Origin: Spirosoma validum
GTDB taxonomy: Bacteria > Bacteroidota > Bacteroidia > Cytophagales > Spirosomataceae
Reading direction: 5' to 3'
Assembly: GCF_014699035.1 (NCBI RefSeq)
Contig: NZ_JACXAA010000001.1
Coordinates: 1 to 64,000 of the forward strand
Length of the DNA stretch: 64,000 nt
The notes beneath the pieces were generated by a model, which was not told the DNA's origin, made no database searches, and saw nothing but the letters and a program-made list of their open reading frames with translations. Every line of letters begins with the position of its first letter. Position 1 is the stretch's first letter. This document shows positions 29,387 to 38,248 of this stretch, piece by piece. The position numbers and the translations under genes are program-made.

Positions 29387-29519
29387 TAGAAAAATTTTCA
29401 GAAATTTTTTAATCCCGCAAAGATTTTAGTTCAGATTGGGCTAAGCGTCCCTAGTGAATTCTACTCACGATGTATAGCGTGCTTAACTCCTTATTCCCTA
29501 CTGAAGTGAATTGATTTCT

Positions 29520-29595
29520 GTCTTTCCGACCGTCGGAAGAAGTCTCAACTTGACAATCAGTCAAGCTTGAGATTTCTTCCGACGGTCGGAAAGAC
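29520..29595. repeat. 76-bp palindrome
   Basis: Arms of about 34 bases, starting GTCTTTCCGACCGTCGGAAG, pair with one mismatch and one single-base gap around a seven-base loop (CAATCAG). The inner TTCCGACCGTCGGAA is also self-complementary. It lies between the 3' end of the MFS gene and the promoter of the sigma gene, suiting a terminator-like or dispersed-element role. Confidence 0.8.
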
Positions 29596-29700
29596 AAAAA
29601 CGGAACTTCCTTATACTAGAATGTTTACGGCCAGACGTGCCTTATAGAAAATAGTCGATATAACGCTTTTACGTAGTTATACGGATAGTACGGAAGCTAA

Positions 29701-31008
29701 CTAAGACTGTAAAACCGGAGCGGCATCGGCTTCGACGTATTGGTGGAGTTCCTTGTTTTTTACCAGGGGTCCCATGAAGAGCAGCATGATCAATAAACCA
29801 ATCAGCGCCATGGCACCGAACCCAATAAACAACATATCATAAGCGGCCGCATACCCTAACGTACTGGAATACGTCTTCAGCACGACGCCCGACAGCGACT
29901 GGAACAGCGCACCGCCTAACCCCGTACCGACACAGGCCAATCCCCATACCGATGCAGCCGCACTTTTGGGCACTACGTCGGCGGGGAATGCTAGTGAATT
30001 GGCCGTATAGGCTGTATAGCCAAACCCAGCCATTCCGAAAACCAGCAGGGCTGATAAGGGGGTCGTGATAACGAGAGGCCCCAGCAACAGAGATACACCC
30101 ATAATTGCACCGGCCAGGCTAACGGCAATTTTCCGGGCTTTAGGGATCGGCACCCCCCGTTTGATGATAAACTGTGTGAAATAGCCACCCACCAGATTAC
30201 CTACGTCAGCAATAATAAAGGGAATAGTCGCGTACCAGCCAATCTGTTTTAGATCCCAGTGATGCACGTCCACCAGGTACCGACCAATCCAGAACGTAAC
30301 GAAATACCAGATAGGGTCCATGAAGGTTTTGGACAGGGTGAACATGATCACGAACCGGGTTTTGAGCAGTTTCAGTGGTGGAATGATCCGGGCTTTGGTT
30401 TCGCCTTCTGATTGTTTGGGGGTGTAATAGGTGAACCAGAAAATAGCCAGCCATAAGTAGCCGAAAACAGCGAGAATGATGAAAGTCGCCTGCCAGCCGT
30501 ACGCAACGCCGAGATAAGCAACCATTGGCGGAACGATGACTGCACCGAGTGCCGAACCGCTGTTAAAAATACCAGATGCCGTAGAACGTTCCTGTGGAGG
30601 AAACCACTCGCTGGTAAGTTTAATGGCGGCAGGCCAGTTTCCGGCTTCACCAATTCCGAGCAAAAACCGGCAGACTCCGAATTGCAGGGGTGTTTTGGCG
30701 AAGGCATGAACCAGGCCGGCCGTTGTCCAGAACGCCATACACAACGCATACCCTACGCGTGTTCCAAGTTTGTCGATCACAAATCCGGAGAACGCATTAG
30801 ACAGCATGTAGGCCACAAAAAAAGCAGTGCCGATATAGCCAAACGCATCATCGGGAATCAGTTTCCGCAGATCACCATCAGCACTTAAATAGTTGAACGA
30901 TAGCCGGTGGACGTAGTTCAGCACAGTGGCCAAAAACGCCAGGCTTACCATCAACCAGCGTATTTTCAGGGGCTTATCGGCGTTCAATACTCCAATCTGA
31001 TTTTCCAT
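29701..31008 (-). CDS. MFS transporter, anion:cation symporter (hexuronate/sugar-acid) type
   Basis: A 435-aa inner-membrane protein with twelve predicted transmembrane segments. Family markers of the ACS/ExuT-GudP group include FGVCRFLLGIGEAGNWPAAI, EWFPPQERSTASGIFNSGSA and FVTFWIGRYLVDVHHWDLKQ. Members import hexuronates, glucarate or related sugar acids by proton symport. It is the last gene downstream of the XRE-dehydratase-SDR-FAH cluster, separated from it by 114 bases that carry a large palindrome, so expression may be partly independent. The substrate is most likely the sugar acid handled by the upstream enzymes. Confidence 0.88.
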   Translation of the reverse strand: MENQIGVLNADKPLKIRWLMVSLAFLATVLNYVHRLSFNYLSADGDLRKLIPDDAFGYIGTAFFVAYMLSNAFSGFVIDKLGTRVGYALCMAFWTTAGLVHAFAKTPLQFGVCRFLLGIGEAGNWPAAIKLTSEWFPPQERSTASGIFNSGSALGAVIVPPMVAYLGVAYGWQATFIILAVFGYLWLAIFWFTYYTPKQSEGETKARIIPPLKLLKTRFVIMFTLSKTFMDPIWYFVTFWIGRYLVDVHHWDLKQIGWYATIPFIIADVGNLVGGYFTQFIIKRGVPIPKARKIAVSLAGAIMGVSLLLGPLVITTPLSALLVFGMAGFGYTAYTANSLAFPADVVPKSAAASVWGLACVGTGLGGALFQSLSGVVLKTYSSTLGYAAAYDMLFIGFGAMALIGLLIMLLFMGPLVKNKELHQYVEADAAPVLQS

Positions 31009-31027
31009 GAAGGTAAGGAAGGAAAAT

Positions 31028-31115
31028 AGAACGCTGATTTTTATGATTATTAAGATTTAACGTACTGATTTATAAAATCTTAATCTATTATAACCATCAT
31101 AAAACTCAGCGTTCT
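31028..31115. repeat. 88-bp imperfect palindrome inside the sugar-acid operon
   Basis: The outer 10 bases AGAACGCTGA pair perfectly with TCAGCGTTCT; further pairing (TTTTATGAT, TTAAGATTT) continues inward with an extra ~10-base bulge on the right arm. It fills most of the gap between the FAH-family and MFS genes. It may attenuate or stabilise transcripts between catabolic and transport genes. Confidence 0.75.
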
Positions 31116-31122
31116 TTTATGA

Positions 31123-32130
31123 TCATAAAGCCTGCACAGTTAGTAACTGCTCAGCATCTTTAGAGAGTTTTATTGGATTTTGCAGGGCTCGACCCAGGCC
31201 ATCCCACTGAACACGCATCAGATCGCCATCCTGCAACTGTATCTGCTGACCGAAGCTGAAGGCATCGGCCCCAAAAAAGTGGACATGTGCCTGAAAGGGT
31301 AATCGATGAGCTTCGTATTTAAAATGGTGGTATTCCAGGTTTTTCAGACTGTGCGCCATATTTTTCTCCCCCGTTCGGATGGGCGACGACCATACAGACG
31401 CAGCACCACGCGCTACGCTCACCGTACCCGTCCACTCGCTGAAATCATCGGTAATGACCAGTTCAGGTCCAATGGCGCATTGCCGCAATTTGGAAGGCGC
31501 GAGGTAGAGGTAGTTCTTTTTCTCCATGACATGATCCGAGAACTCATTCCCCGTACAAAAACCGATTCGCCAGGGCGTTCCAGTCTCATCCACTACGTAG
31601 GCACCGGCTACTTCGGGCTCTTCTCCCCCATCGTTTGCGTATTCAGGTACGTCCAGCGGCTGTCCGTGTGCTCGCAGAATCGCGCCATTTCCTTTGTAAA
31701 ACCACTCGGGCTGAACGCCGATAGTACCCGCTACCGGCGATCCTCCTTCGACACCCCACTGATACATCTGCATGCTGTCGGTTGGCTTTTCAACCGTCGA
31801 CTGGTGCATCATCTGCCGGTTCAAGGCGCTATTTTTGTGGGTCAGTCCCGTTCCCGACACCATACAGCCGAAGGGTCCTCCGGGGTGATCAAAAGCGGGA
31901 AGTAGTTGCCAGGGACTTTGGCCGTCGTACACCGACTGATACTCAATCGTCTCCTCCGACAAACAACTCTGAATGAGATCAGTAAGTGGCTGTTTTAACT
32001 GAATTGCTTCGATTGCAAGCGCGTATATCGACGTAGTGTTTTGCAAAAATCGCAACAACGGTTCCTGCACCAGTGCAACCCGCCGTTGCTGAGAAGCATC
32101 CGACAGTTGCACTAATCGTGTCGTTTCCAT
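31123..32130 (-). CDS. FAH-superfamily (GguC/AraD1-like) sugar-acid enzyme
   Basis: This 335-aa protein resembles the GguC/AraD1 branch of the fumarylacetoacetate hydrolase superfamily. Diagnostic stretches are FGCMVSGTGLTHKNSALNRQ, GVQPEWFYKGNGAILRAHG and the metal-ligand-type segment NDGGEEPEVAGAYVVDE, followed by GFCTGNEFSDHVMEKKNYLY. FAH-family enzymes cleave or dehydrate 2,4-diketo or 2-keto-3-deoxy acids using Mg2+. It lies 35 bases after the SDR gene. In diketo-hydrolase pathways the enzyme in this position splits a 2,4-diketo-3-deoxy sugar acid to pyruvate plus a hydroxy acid; that assignment here is inference from context. Confidence 0.82.
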   Translation of the reverse strand: METTRLVQLSDASQQRRVALVQEPLLRFLQNTTSIYALAIEAIQLKQPLTDLIQSCLSEETIEYQSVYDGQSPWQLLPAFDHPGGPFGCMVSGTGLTHKNSALNRQMMHQSTVEKPTDSMQMYQWGVEGGSPVAGTIGVQPEWFYKGNGAILRAHGQPLDVPEYANDGGEEPEVAGAYVVDETGTPWRIGFCTGNEFSDHVMEKKNYLYLAPSKLRQCAIGPELVITDDFSEWTGTVSVARGAASVWSSPIRTGEKNMAHSLKNLEYHHFKYEAHRLPFQAHVHFFGADAFSFGQQIQLQDGDLMRVQWDGLGRALQNPIKLSKDAEQLLTVQAL

Positions 32131-32165
32131 GAAGTTAGGTAGGGTTTAGGGATACTAAATTCCAG

Positions 32166-32957
32166 CTATTGAGTTACCCAACCGCCGTCAACCGAGAAGC
32201 AGGAGCCTGTTACGTAGCTAGACGCGCGACTGGCCAGATAGAGCGCAATGCCGCTAATCTCGTGCAGTTCGCCCCAGCGACCCATCGGAATTTTGGCGAT
32301 AAACGCCTGGTATTTCTCGGGGTCATTGAGCAACGGCAGGTTCAGGTCCGTTGCGAAAGGACCAGGCAGGATCGCATTGACCGTAATGCCTTCTTTAGCC
32401 ACTTCCATGGCCAGCGAACGGGTCAGTTGCAGAATCGCGCCTTTGCTGGTGGCGTAGGGCGTGCGGTCAGGAATGGCCGTCAACGCCAGCATCGAGCCAA
32501 TGTTAATGATCCGACCGTAACCGTGCTGCTTCATCACCGGAATCACTTCGCGGCAGGCCAGCCACGTGCCCGTTACGTTGACCTGCTGCACTTTCGTAAA
32601 GTCATCAAGGGATAGATCTTCAATGGCTCCCCGAATGTTGATACCAGCGGAGTTGATCAGAATATCCACTTTCCCGAACTGATCAACGGTTTGTCTTACA
32701 GCCGATTTGACGCTTTTTTCCGCCGTTACGTCGCAAATGGTGCTGATACAATCAACGCCATAAGCCGATTTGATCGCTTCTTCAGATTGCTGGTTGGTCG
32801 CTTCATCGCGGGCCGCAATTACAATATTGGCTCCTGCTTCCGCCAATCCCTGGGCCATGGCCAAACCAAGCCCACGGTTCCCACCTATCACCAGCGCCGT
32901 TTGGCCGTGCAACTTGAACAGGTCTAAAATGCTACGTTCCACCGAAATTTGTTCCAT
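32166..32957 (-). CDS. Short-chain dehydrogenase/reductase
   Basis: A 263-aa classical SDR. The cofactor-binding glycine motif is GGNRGLGLAM, the NSAGI element (NNAG equivalent) is present, and the catalytic residues are Ser in NIGSML, Tyr168 and Lys172 in PYATSKGA. The C-terminal GSCFSVDGGWVTQ is typical of the gluconate 5-dehydrogenase and 2-keto-3-deoxy-acid dehydrogenase groups. It lies 20 bases after the dehydratase gene and before the FAH-family gene, which fits oxidation of a 2-keto-3-deoxy sugar acid at C4. Exact substrate unknown. Confidence 0.9.
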   Translation of the reverse strand: MEQISVERSILDLFKLHGQTALVIGGNRGLGLAMAQGLAEAGANIVIAARDEATNQQSEEAIKSAYGVDCISTICDVTAEKSVKSAVRQTVDQFGKVDILINSAGINIRGAIEDLSLDDFTKVQQVNVTGTWLACREVIPVMKQHGYGRIINIGSMLALTAIPDRTPYATSKGAILQLTRSLAMEVAKEGITVNAILPGPFATDLNLPLLNDPEKYQAFIAKIPMGRWGELHEISGIALYLASRASSYVTGSCFSVDGGWVTQ

Positions 32958-32977
32958 AATACGTTCAGTCAGGTTAT

Positions 32978-34147
32978 TTATTCGATGATGGTAAAGTGTT
33001 CGAGTCCTTCAGTTTTCAGCGTCAGACCCATGCCCGGTTTGGTATCGTCGAGCTGGAGTTTTCCGTTTTCGGCAATGGCTTCGCCGTCGAAAATGTACCA
33101 GAACATTTCGTTGCCGACTTCAATTTCGGTCTGAGGAAAATACTCGGCCATCGGGCAGGCAAACGAACTCATCACGACGTGCAAATTGTGCATCTGTCCG
33201 CCGTGCGGAATCACTTCGACGCCATGCGTCAGGGCCATGTTGCAGATTTTCTGCGCTTCAGTAAAGCCGCCAACCCGGTTGGTATCGAACTGAAAAATGT
33301 CGAGAGCGCCCGTCTGCAACAGATCGTGAAAACCATAACGGGTATATTCGTGCTCCCCTCCCGATAGCGGAATGTCGGTGTACTGTTTGAGCTTGGCGAA
33401 ATTGTGAATCTCGTCGGGCAGCAGCAGTTCCTCCGCCCAGCGCAGATTGTACGGTTCCAGCAATTTCAGCAACTGTTTGGCGTAAGAAAAATTGAAACCC
33501 ATGTAGGCTTCCAGCATGATATTCACATCGTCGCCAACCGTTTCGCGCACGACCCGGACCATTTCGGCATTCTTCTTCATCCCCGTCAATCCTTCCGTCA
33601 GCGGATAGCCGCAACGTAGCTTCATCCCCGTAAACCCTTCGGCTTTGTAATGAGCTGCTTCGGACTGTAAACTATCCAGATCGCGGGTATACAACCGGCT
33701 GTAATACGTCTCGATGTGCGGCCGGGTACGTCCACCCAATAACATAAATACGGGTTGGTTGAACGCCAATCCTTTAATGTCCCACAAAGCAATGTCCAGC
33801 GCACTGATGGCTGCAATGACCGCTCCTTTTCGACCGTAGGCAACCGTCGAGCGGTACATTTTTTCGAACAGGTATTCCGTATTCAGCGGATTTTCGCCAA
33901 TCAGAAGCGACGCCAGTTTGGTATCGATTATTTTCTTGGTTACGTCGGGCGCCAGGCCCGCATTACCAATGCCGATATGGCCCTCGTCCGTTTCTATTTC
34001 GACGACCAGCCAGCTGAAAAACCGAAAAGCGGCCTGAGAATCGTTTTGAAAATGGAGCGGGCTAAGGGGCGTTGCGAAGATGGTATCGCTGGTTTTTACC
34101 GGCCCCTGCCATTGGTAAAGTTTGGTCCTGACGGCACGAATTTTCAT
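32978..34147 (-). CDS. Enolase-superfamily sugar-acid dehydratase, rhamnonate-dehydratase-like
   Basis: The 389-aa protein has the mandelate racemase/enolase capping domain and barrel. Three metal ligands, Glu213 (MLEAYMG), Glu239 (RWAEELL) and Glu265 (SGGEHE), are spaced 26 residues apart, and His315 in VIPHGGQ is the likely acid/base. This spacing and the PYNLRWAEE and IPHGG motifs resemble L-rhamnonate dehydratase (RhmD), which forms 2-keto-3-deoxy-L-rhamnonate. It begins 14 bases after the XRE-cupin gene. Related acids such as fuconate or galactonate cannot be ruled out. Confidence 0.87.
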   Translation of the reverse strand: MKIRAVRTKLYQWQGPVKTSDTIFATPLSPLHFQNDSQAAFRFFSWLVVEIETDEGHIGIGNAGLAPDVTKKIIDTKLASLLIGENPLNTEYLFEKMYRSTVAYGRKGAVIAAISALDIALWDIKGLAFNQPVFMLLGGRTRPHIETYYSRLYTRDLDSLQSEAAHYKAEGFTGMKLRCGYPLTEGLTGMKKNAEMVRVVRETVGDDVNIMLEAYMGFNFSYAKQLLKLLEPYNLRWAEELLLPDEIHNFAKLKQYTDIPLSGGEHEYTRYGFHDLLQTGALDIFQFDTNRVGGFTEAQKICNMALTHGVEVIPHGGQMHNLHVVMSSFACPMAEYFPQTEIEVGNEMFWYIFDGEAIAENGKLQLDDTKPGMGLTLKTEGLEHFTIIE

Positions 34148-34161
34148 GGTATTAATTAGCG

Positions 34162-34722
34162 TTAAACGAAAATGTCTAAGTAAGCCACCTCGTCGGAAGT
34201 GGGTAGAATCCCGTGCTTCAGCGAGGAGTTAAAATAAAGGCTGTCACCTTCTTTGAGTTGATATTCGACCTCGCCAACCTGCATTTTCATCTGTCCCCGA
34301 ATGACGTAGATAAATTCTTCGCCCTCGTGGGATAGCTCATGCGGTTTGACTTCGCCTTTTTTGCCCACGAACAGAAACGGCTGCATTTTCTTCTCATGGT
34401 ATTCCGATGCATACGGGTAAATCGAATACCCTTTATCCGTCTGCGTTAAACTGTCTTCGGCTTTCTGGCGGGACGTAACAATGGCGTTCAGCCAGCCATC
34501 ATGTTCAAGCAAATTGGAAATCGTGGTACCCAGCGTGTTGGCGATTTTGACCAAAGCCGCGACCGACGGTACGGTCTTGTTGTTCTCAATTTTTGAGATC
34601 ATGCTTTTAGACAATTCGCTGGCATCCGCGATTTCCTGAAGGGTCCGATTCTGATTGATCCGCAGGATTTTAATCCGATCACCCAGATTTAAATTGGTGC
34701 CGTTATTCTCGATTGAAATCAT
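34162..34722 (-). CDS. XRE-family transcriptional regulator with C-terminal cupin
   Basis: The 186-aa protein combines an HTH_3 DNA-binding domain (LGDRIKILRINQNRTLQEIA, SKSMISKIENNKTVPS) with a C-terminal cupin sensor (HELSHEGEEFIYVIRGQ, LKEGDSLYFNSSLKHG). Proteins of this type are usually one-component regulators that bind a small acid or metabolite. The ATG start is preferred over an upstream TTG, because the latter would place the -7 box and a palindromic operator inside the gene. It begins the operon with the dehydratase, SDR and FAH-like genes, and a matching operator occurs at the promoter of the third SusC gene. Confidence 0.92.
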   Translation of the reverse strand: MISIENNGTNLNLGDRIKILRINQNRTLQEIADASELSKSMISKIENNKTVPSVAALVKIANTLGTTISNLLEHDGWLNAIVTSRQKAEDSLTQTDKGYSIYPYASEYHEKKMQPFLFVGKKGEVKPHELSHEGEEFIYVIRGQMKMQVGEVEYQLKEGDSLYFNSSLKHGILPTSDEVAYLDIFV

Positions 34723-34740
34723 CTTTCTTTGTTTACTGGT

Positions 34741-34757
34741 GTTCAATATTGTTGAAC
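34741..34757 (-). promoter_or_regulatory. Putative operator of the XRE-cupin operon
   Basis: The 17-bp sequence GTTCAATATTGTTGAAC has perfect 6-bp arms around five bases. It abuts the proposed -7 box TACTTTCG (34757-34764, minus strand) and ends 18 bases before the ATG, covering the expected transcription start. The core TTCAA-N5-TTGAA recurs at 41562-41576. Repression by the gene's own product is inferred. Confidence 0.6.
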
Positions 34758-34811
34758 GAAAGTAGATAAATTTCAAGAGACACGTTTTAAGAAAGCCGGT
34801 TAAACTTCAGT

Positions 34812-34874
34812 GGTACCATGGGTTTTAACCCGTTTTTTAAGTCACGTCCTAAACGGGTTAAAACCCGTGGTACC
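34812..34874. repeat. 63-bp palindromic repeat, copy 2
   Basis: Same length and arms as the 13256-13318 copy, with one change in the left arm (CATGGG for CACGGG) and a different centre (around AAGTCACGTCC). It begins two bases beyond the stop codon of the GH39-like gene, the place expected of a terminator-like hairpin. Confidence 0.9.
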
Positions 34875-34876
34875 TG

Positions 34877-36598
34877 TTAATCCCAGCTTAATTTGAGCAG
34901 CGATACGCCTTGCCGGGGTAGCGTAAAGTTCAGAATAGCCTCGCCCTTCGTTACCTGAACCCGTTCCGGAGCCGAGAGCTGCTGCAACTGACCCGCTTTT
35001 TCGAGCTGAGCGATCTGTTCGGCAGTCGGTGTTTTGGGCGATCCCATTTTCTTCCAGGCTTCATAGGAATTACTGAACTTCTGATCAATCCGGTAATGGT
35101 GCAACGTAACGGTTTTGTTCGGCAATCCATTCAGCCGAAGCGAAACGGGCGCATCCGGGCTTGGTACGTTGTCATCGTGGTAATTCCAGACCATCACCGC
35201 TGCGGACTTGGCATCTTTCGAGGCCAGCGCATTAACATCAGCCTCTGCCCGCACACTCTCATCCCGTAACCGGGCGTAATCGTAAGCCAACCCGTTTTTA
35301 ACCTCGACCCGATTGGTAGGCATCATACCAAACATGCGAAATACGTTCAGCACCGGTTTGTCGACGCCGTTGGTTGCCAGATCCCGAAATCCCCGAAACC
35401 AGGGTTGATTCTCGAATTCAAACGCCCACGTAACGGCCCCCGCCAGGTTCACCCCACGCGACTGCGCCAGGTCGTATTTCCGGGCAAACGAAGCCGCCGT
35501 GTAACTGGAATACATGGTACCATTCCGGTAGGCATTTTGCGGATTGAAGTCCTCCGAACAAGCGGCACAGCCCTCTGGGTCCGACTCACCAATGATAATC
35601 GGCAGGTGTTTCAGGCTGGGGTACGAGGCAACAATTTCAAACCCTTTGTCGATATCGCGCAACTGCTTTCCTACGTTCATCTGGACGTGACCATCCACTA
35701 CTTTAGGCGCACCTTTGGCGTGAAACGTAATGAAATCAATCGGAGTCCCCGTTTTCCCCGTGACATAATTCTTCCCGTTCACAACGTGCTCCATAAACGC
35801 TTTGAAAAATTTCTGCGATTTTTCGCTGCCGGGACCCGTTACTTCGGGTCCTCCGATACGAGCCGTCGGTAACGCCCGTTTGACGGCATCGGCTGTATAG
35901 TCGTATAGTTTGATATATTCTTCGGTTGTGCCTTTCCAGTACGGGATGTCAGGTTCGTTCCAAAGCTCCCAATACCAGCTTTCCACTTCTTTCTGACCGT
36001 ATTTCTGAACCGAGTGTTTGACCCATTGATGAACCAGTTCGGCCCACTTGGTATAATCTTTCGGGGGATAAGCCCAACCGGTAAAAATATCATAACCCTT
36101 CTGACTAGGGTCCCACTTATGCTTATACGGCTGCGGGTTGGTTGACATGGCTTCCGGCATGAATCCAATCTGAGCAATGGGCTTCATGCCCCGCTCGATG
36201 AACGTATCGAAAATTTTATCGACAATGGTCCAGTTGTAGATCGGTTTTCCGTTGGCATCTTCGGTGTAGGCATTGGTGGAACCCCATTTGAGAGCGGCTT
36301 CTCCGTCGCCCGTTACCAGCAGACTGTGCACCCGAACGTAAACGGGAACCTTGCTCAGTTTAGAGATTTCGGTCAGTAGTTTCTTCCCATCTTTCATGTA
36401 GGTGTAGTTCGGCTCATCGTAGCCAAACCAGGCCCAGATCGGCTTTAAGGGACCTTTATCTTTGGTTAAGTCAACCTGAATGGCAACAGGTTTTTCTTCG
36501 CTAACCTGTGCCAGACTGTAGGTAGCGGGCAGGAAGCTAAGCGCACCAGCCCCCAGTGTCGCTAATGTTCGCCACAAATTCGGCTTACGTTGATTCAT
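34877..36598 (-). CDS. Secreted GH39-like glycoside hydrolase
   Basis: This 573-aa protein has a signal peptide ending near SLAQ and a (beta/alpha)8 domain of the GH39/clan-A type. The acid/base Glu215 sits in ELWNEPD and the likely nucleophile Glu338 in IIGESDPEG, followed by a C-terminal beta domain from about residue 440. GH39 members act as beta-xylosidases, alpha-L-iduronidases and related exo-enzymes, so a specific substrate is not claimed. It lies about 80 bases after the third SusD gene and is probably exported to process sugars for that transporter. Confidence 0.8.
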   Translation of the reverse strand: MNQRKPNLWRTLATLGAGALSFLPATYSLAQVSEEKPVAIQVDLTKDKGPLKPIWAWFGYDEPNYTYMKDGKKLLTEISKLSKVPVYVRVHSLLVTGDGEAALKWGSTNAYTEDANGKPIYNWTIVDKIFDTFIERGMKPIAQIGFMPEAMSTNPQPYKHKWDPSQKGYDIFTGWAYPPKDYTKWAELVHQWVKHSVQKYGQKEVESWYWELWNEPDIPYWKGTTEEYIKLYDYTADAVKRALPTARIGGPEVTGPGSEKSQKFFKAFMEHVVNGKNYVTGKTGTPIDFITFHAKGAPKVVDGHVQMNVGKQLRDIDKGFEIVASYPSLKHLPIIIGESDPEGCAACSEDFNPQNAYRNGTMYSSYTAASFARKYDLAQSRGVNLAGAVTWAFEFENQPWFRGFRDLATNGVDKPVLNVFRMFGMMPTNRVEVKNGLAYDYARLRDESVRAEADVNALASKDAKSAAVMVWNYHDDNVPSPDAPVSLRLNGLPNKTVTLHHYRIDQKFSNSYEAWKKMGSPKTPTAEQIAQLEKAGQLQQLSAPERVQVTKGEAILNFTLPRQGVSLLKLSWD

Positions 36599-36677
36599 GG
36601 AATAAAAAGGATAAGAAATGATTGAATACGTTAGTCAACAGGAATGATCAGGCCGTTCTCATAAGACACGACAACCC

Positions 36678-38228
36678 TTAATTATACCCGGGATTTTGTT
36701 TAAGCGCCGTGTTGCGACTCAACTGAAGGGCTGGAATCGGGAACAGTACGTGCTTATCGGCAGCCGCCGTAATGCCCAGTTGTTTCGCGTTCGTAATCAG
36801 GCGATCGTGCCGGAGTAAATCCCAGCGGTAATGCCCCTCGCCCACAAATTCACGGGCACGTTCGGTCAGCAGGGCATCGCGGAACTGGGCCTGATTCAAT
36901 CCAGCAAGATCGGGATAAAGACTGGCTGGCTGTACATTGGCCGTTCCTACCGCCCGGGCGCGTTGCCGCACTTTGTTGATGGCTGCGAAGGCGTCAGCCG
37001 TGGGGCTGCCGGCCTCGTTGATCGCTTCAGCGTACGTAAGCAATACGTCGGCATAGCGAATCAGCGGGTAATCAACACCTTCCCGAAGAATGCCCGTCGA
37101 GAAATCGACCCGATTGAATTTGGTTAGGAACGGCGCATACATCTTCACCGTATCACGCACTAATTCCTTGATGCCATTTTTGTAATAGTACGGCATCTTA
37201 TCCCGCACCGACCACCATTTTCGATACGTATCGGGGGTACTGGCGAAGAACTCCTTGCGTACCTGAAAAATGACCAGATCTTTCAACAAATGAAACTGAA
37301 CGCTGGTGCCGTTCGCCAGAGACATGGCCGGAGGTCCGAACAGGTAAATCATCCGGGTTTGATACAGCTGCGACGTACTGTTGGCGTTGCCGCCGTGCTG
37401 AATGGCAAAAATCATTTCTTTGCCGTTTCGATAATCGGGGTTCACGATGTTTTCGTAATCCGGCAGCAGATCGAACACTTTTGAATCGATCACTTTCTTT
37501 GCTTCGGTGGCTGCTTTCTGCCATTGGCGCTGTTGCAGATAGACCTTCGCTAACAGAGACGTAGCACCTAATGACGTGGCTTTCCCGGCGGTGTGATCGC
37601 TTTCGCTATACGGACTCAGTTCACTGGCGGCAGTTTCCAGATCTTTGACAATGAAGGCGTAGACTTCCTCAGCGGTATTACGTGGTTTACTGACTTCGCT
37701 CAGATCGGTAGTGCCCTGGGTTTGCAAGGGAACGCCCCCGAATATACGTACCAGATTGAAGTAAAACAGCGCCCGTAAAAACCGGGCTTCGCCGTCCAGC
37801 TTTGTCTTGTTTGGAATGGACGACACGGCCAGTTTATCGATCAGTACGTTCGCCCGGTTAATGGCGGCATAAAAATAATCCCAGGCGGTTGACAGTTCGA
37901 GCGCGTCGGATGTCCAGGAGAACGTATTGAAATCGTTGGTAACGCCCGACCGGTCGCCGGAGCCGTTGGCCGAACCGCCCCCAATCAGCGTCCCTGCCGT
38001 TACGTCGCCCAGGGTTACCCATTGGCCATCGCGATACGTATCGTCCCAAAGTCGCCCATACACACCGTTCAGGGCTAGCTGGGCCTGATCGCTGGTTTTA
38101 TAGAAGGCATCAACAGCAACCTGGCTGTACACTTTTTCGTCTAATATGTCCTGACAGCCTGTACTGGCGGTTAGCAGCAGCGCCACACAGACGGATGCGA
38201 TTTTATTGAGTTTCGGTAAGGTAATCAT
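36678..38228 (-). CDS. SusD/RagB-family surface glycan-binding lipoprotein
   Basis: A 516-aa lipoprotein with lipobox Cys in LLTASTGC. SusD motifs include LRALFYFNLVRIFGGVPLQ, DYPLIRYADVLLTYAEAINE and the C-terminal FVGEGHYRWDLLRHDRLITN. It follows its SusC partner by 20 bases. It is divergent from the two STN-linked SusD proteins, and belongs to the separate, XRE-operator-associated locus. Confidence 0.94.
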   Translation of the reverse strand: MITLPKLNKIASVCVALLLTASTGCQDILDEKVYSQVAVDAFYKTSDQAQLALNGVYGRLWDDTYRDGQWVTLGDVTAGTLIGGGSANGSGDRSGVTNDFNTFSWTSDALELSTAWDYFYAAINRANVLIDKLAVSSIPNKTKLDGEARFLRALFYFNLVRIFGGVPLQTQGTTDLSEVSKPRNTAEEVYAFIVKDLETAASELSPYSESDHTAGKATSLGATSLLAKVYLQQRQWQKAATEAKKVIDSKVFDLLPDYENIVNPDYRNGKEMIFAIQHGGNANSTSQLYQTRMIYLFGPPAMSLANGTSVQFHLLKDLVIFQVRKEFFASTPDTYRKWWSVRDKMPYYYKNGIKELVRDTVKMYAPFLTKFNRVDFSTGILREGVDYPLIRYADVLLTYAEAINEAGSPTADAFAAINKVRQRARAVGTANVQPASLYPDLAGLNQAQFRDALLTERAREFVGEGHYRWDLLRHDRLITNAKQLGITAAADKHVLFPIPALQLSRNTALKQNPGYN

Positions 38229-38248
38229 GGAAAAGGTCGGTTTAGGAA

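Larger units (their letters stand above)
29324..29700. other. Intergenic region between the sigma and MFS genes
   Basis: No gene is supported in these 377 bases. They hold the promoter of the second sigma operon at the left end, the 76-bp palindrome in the middle, and the 3' flank of the MFS gene. Confidence 0.6.
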
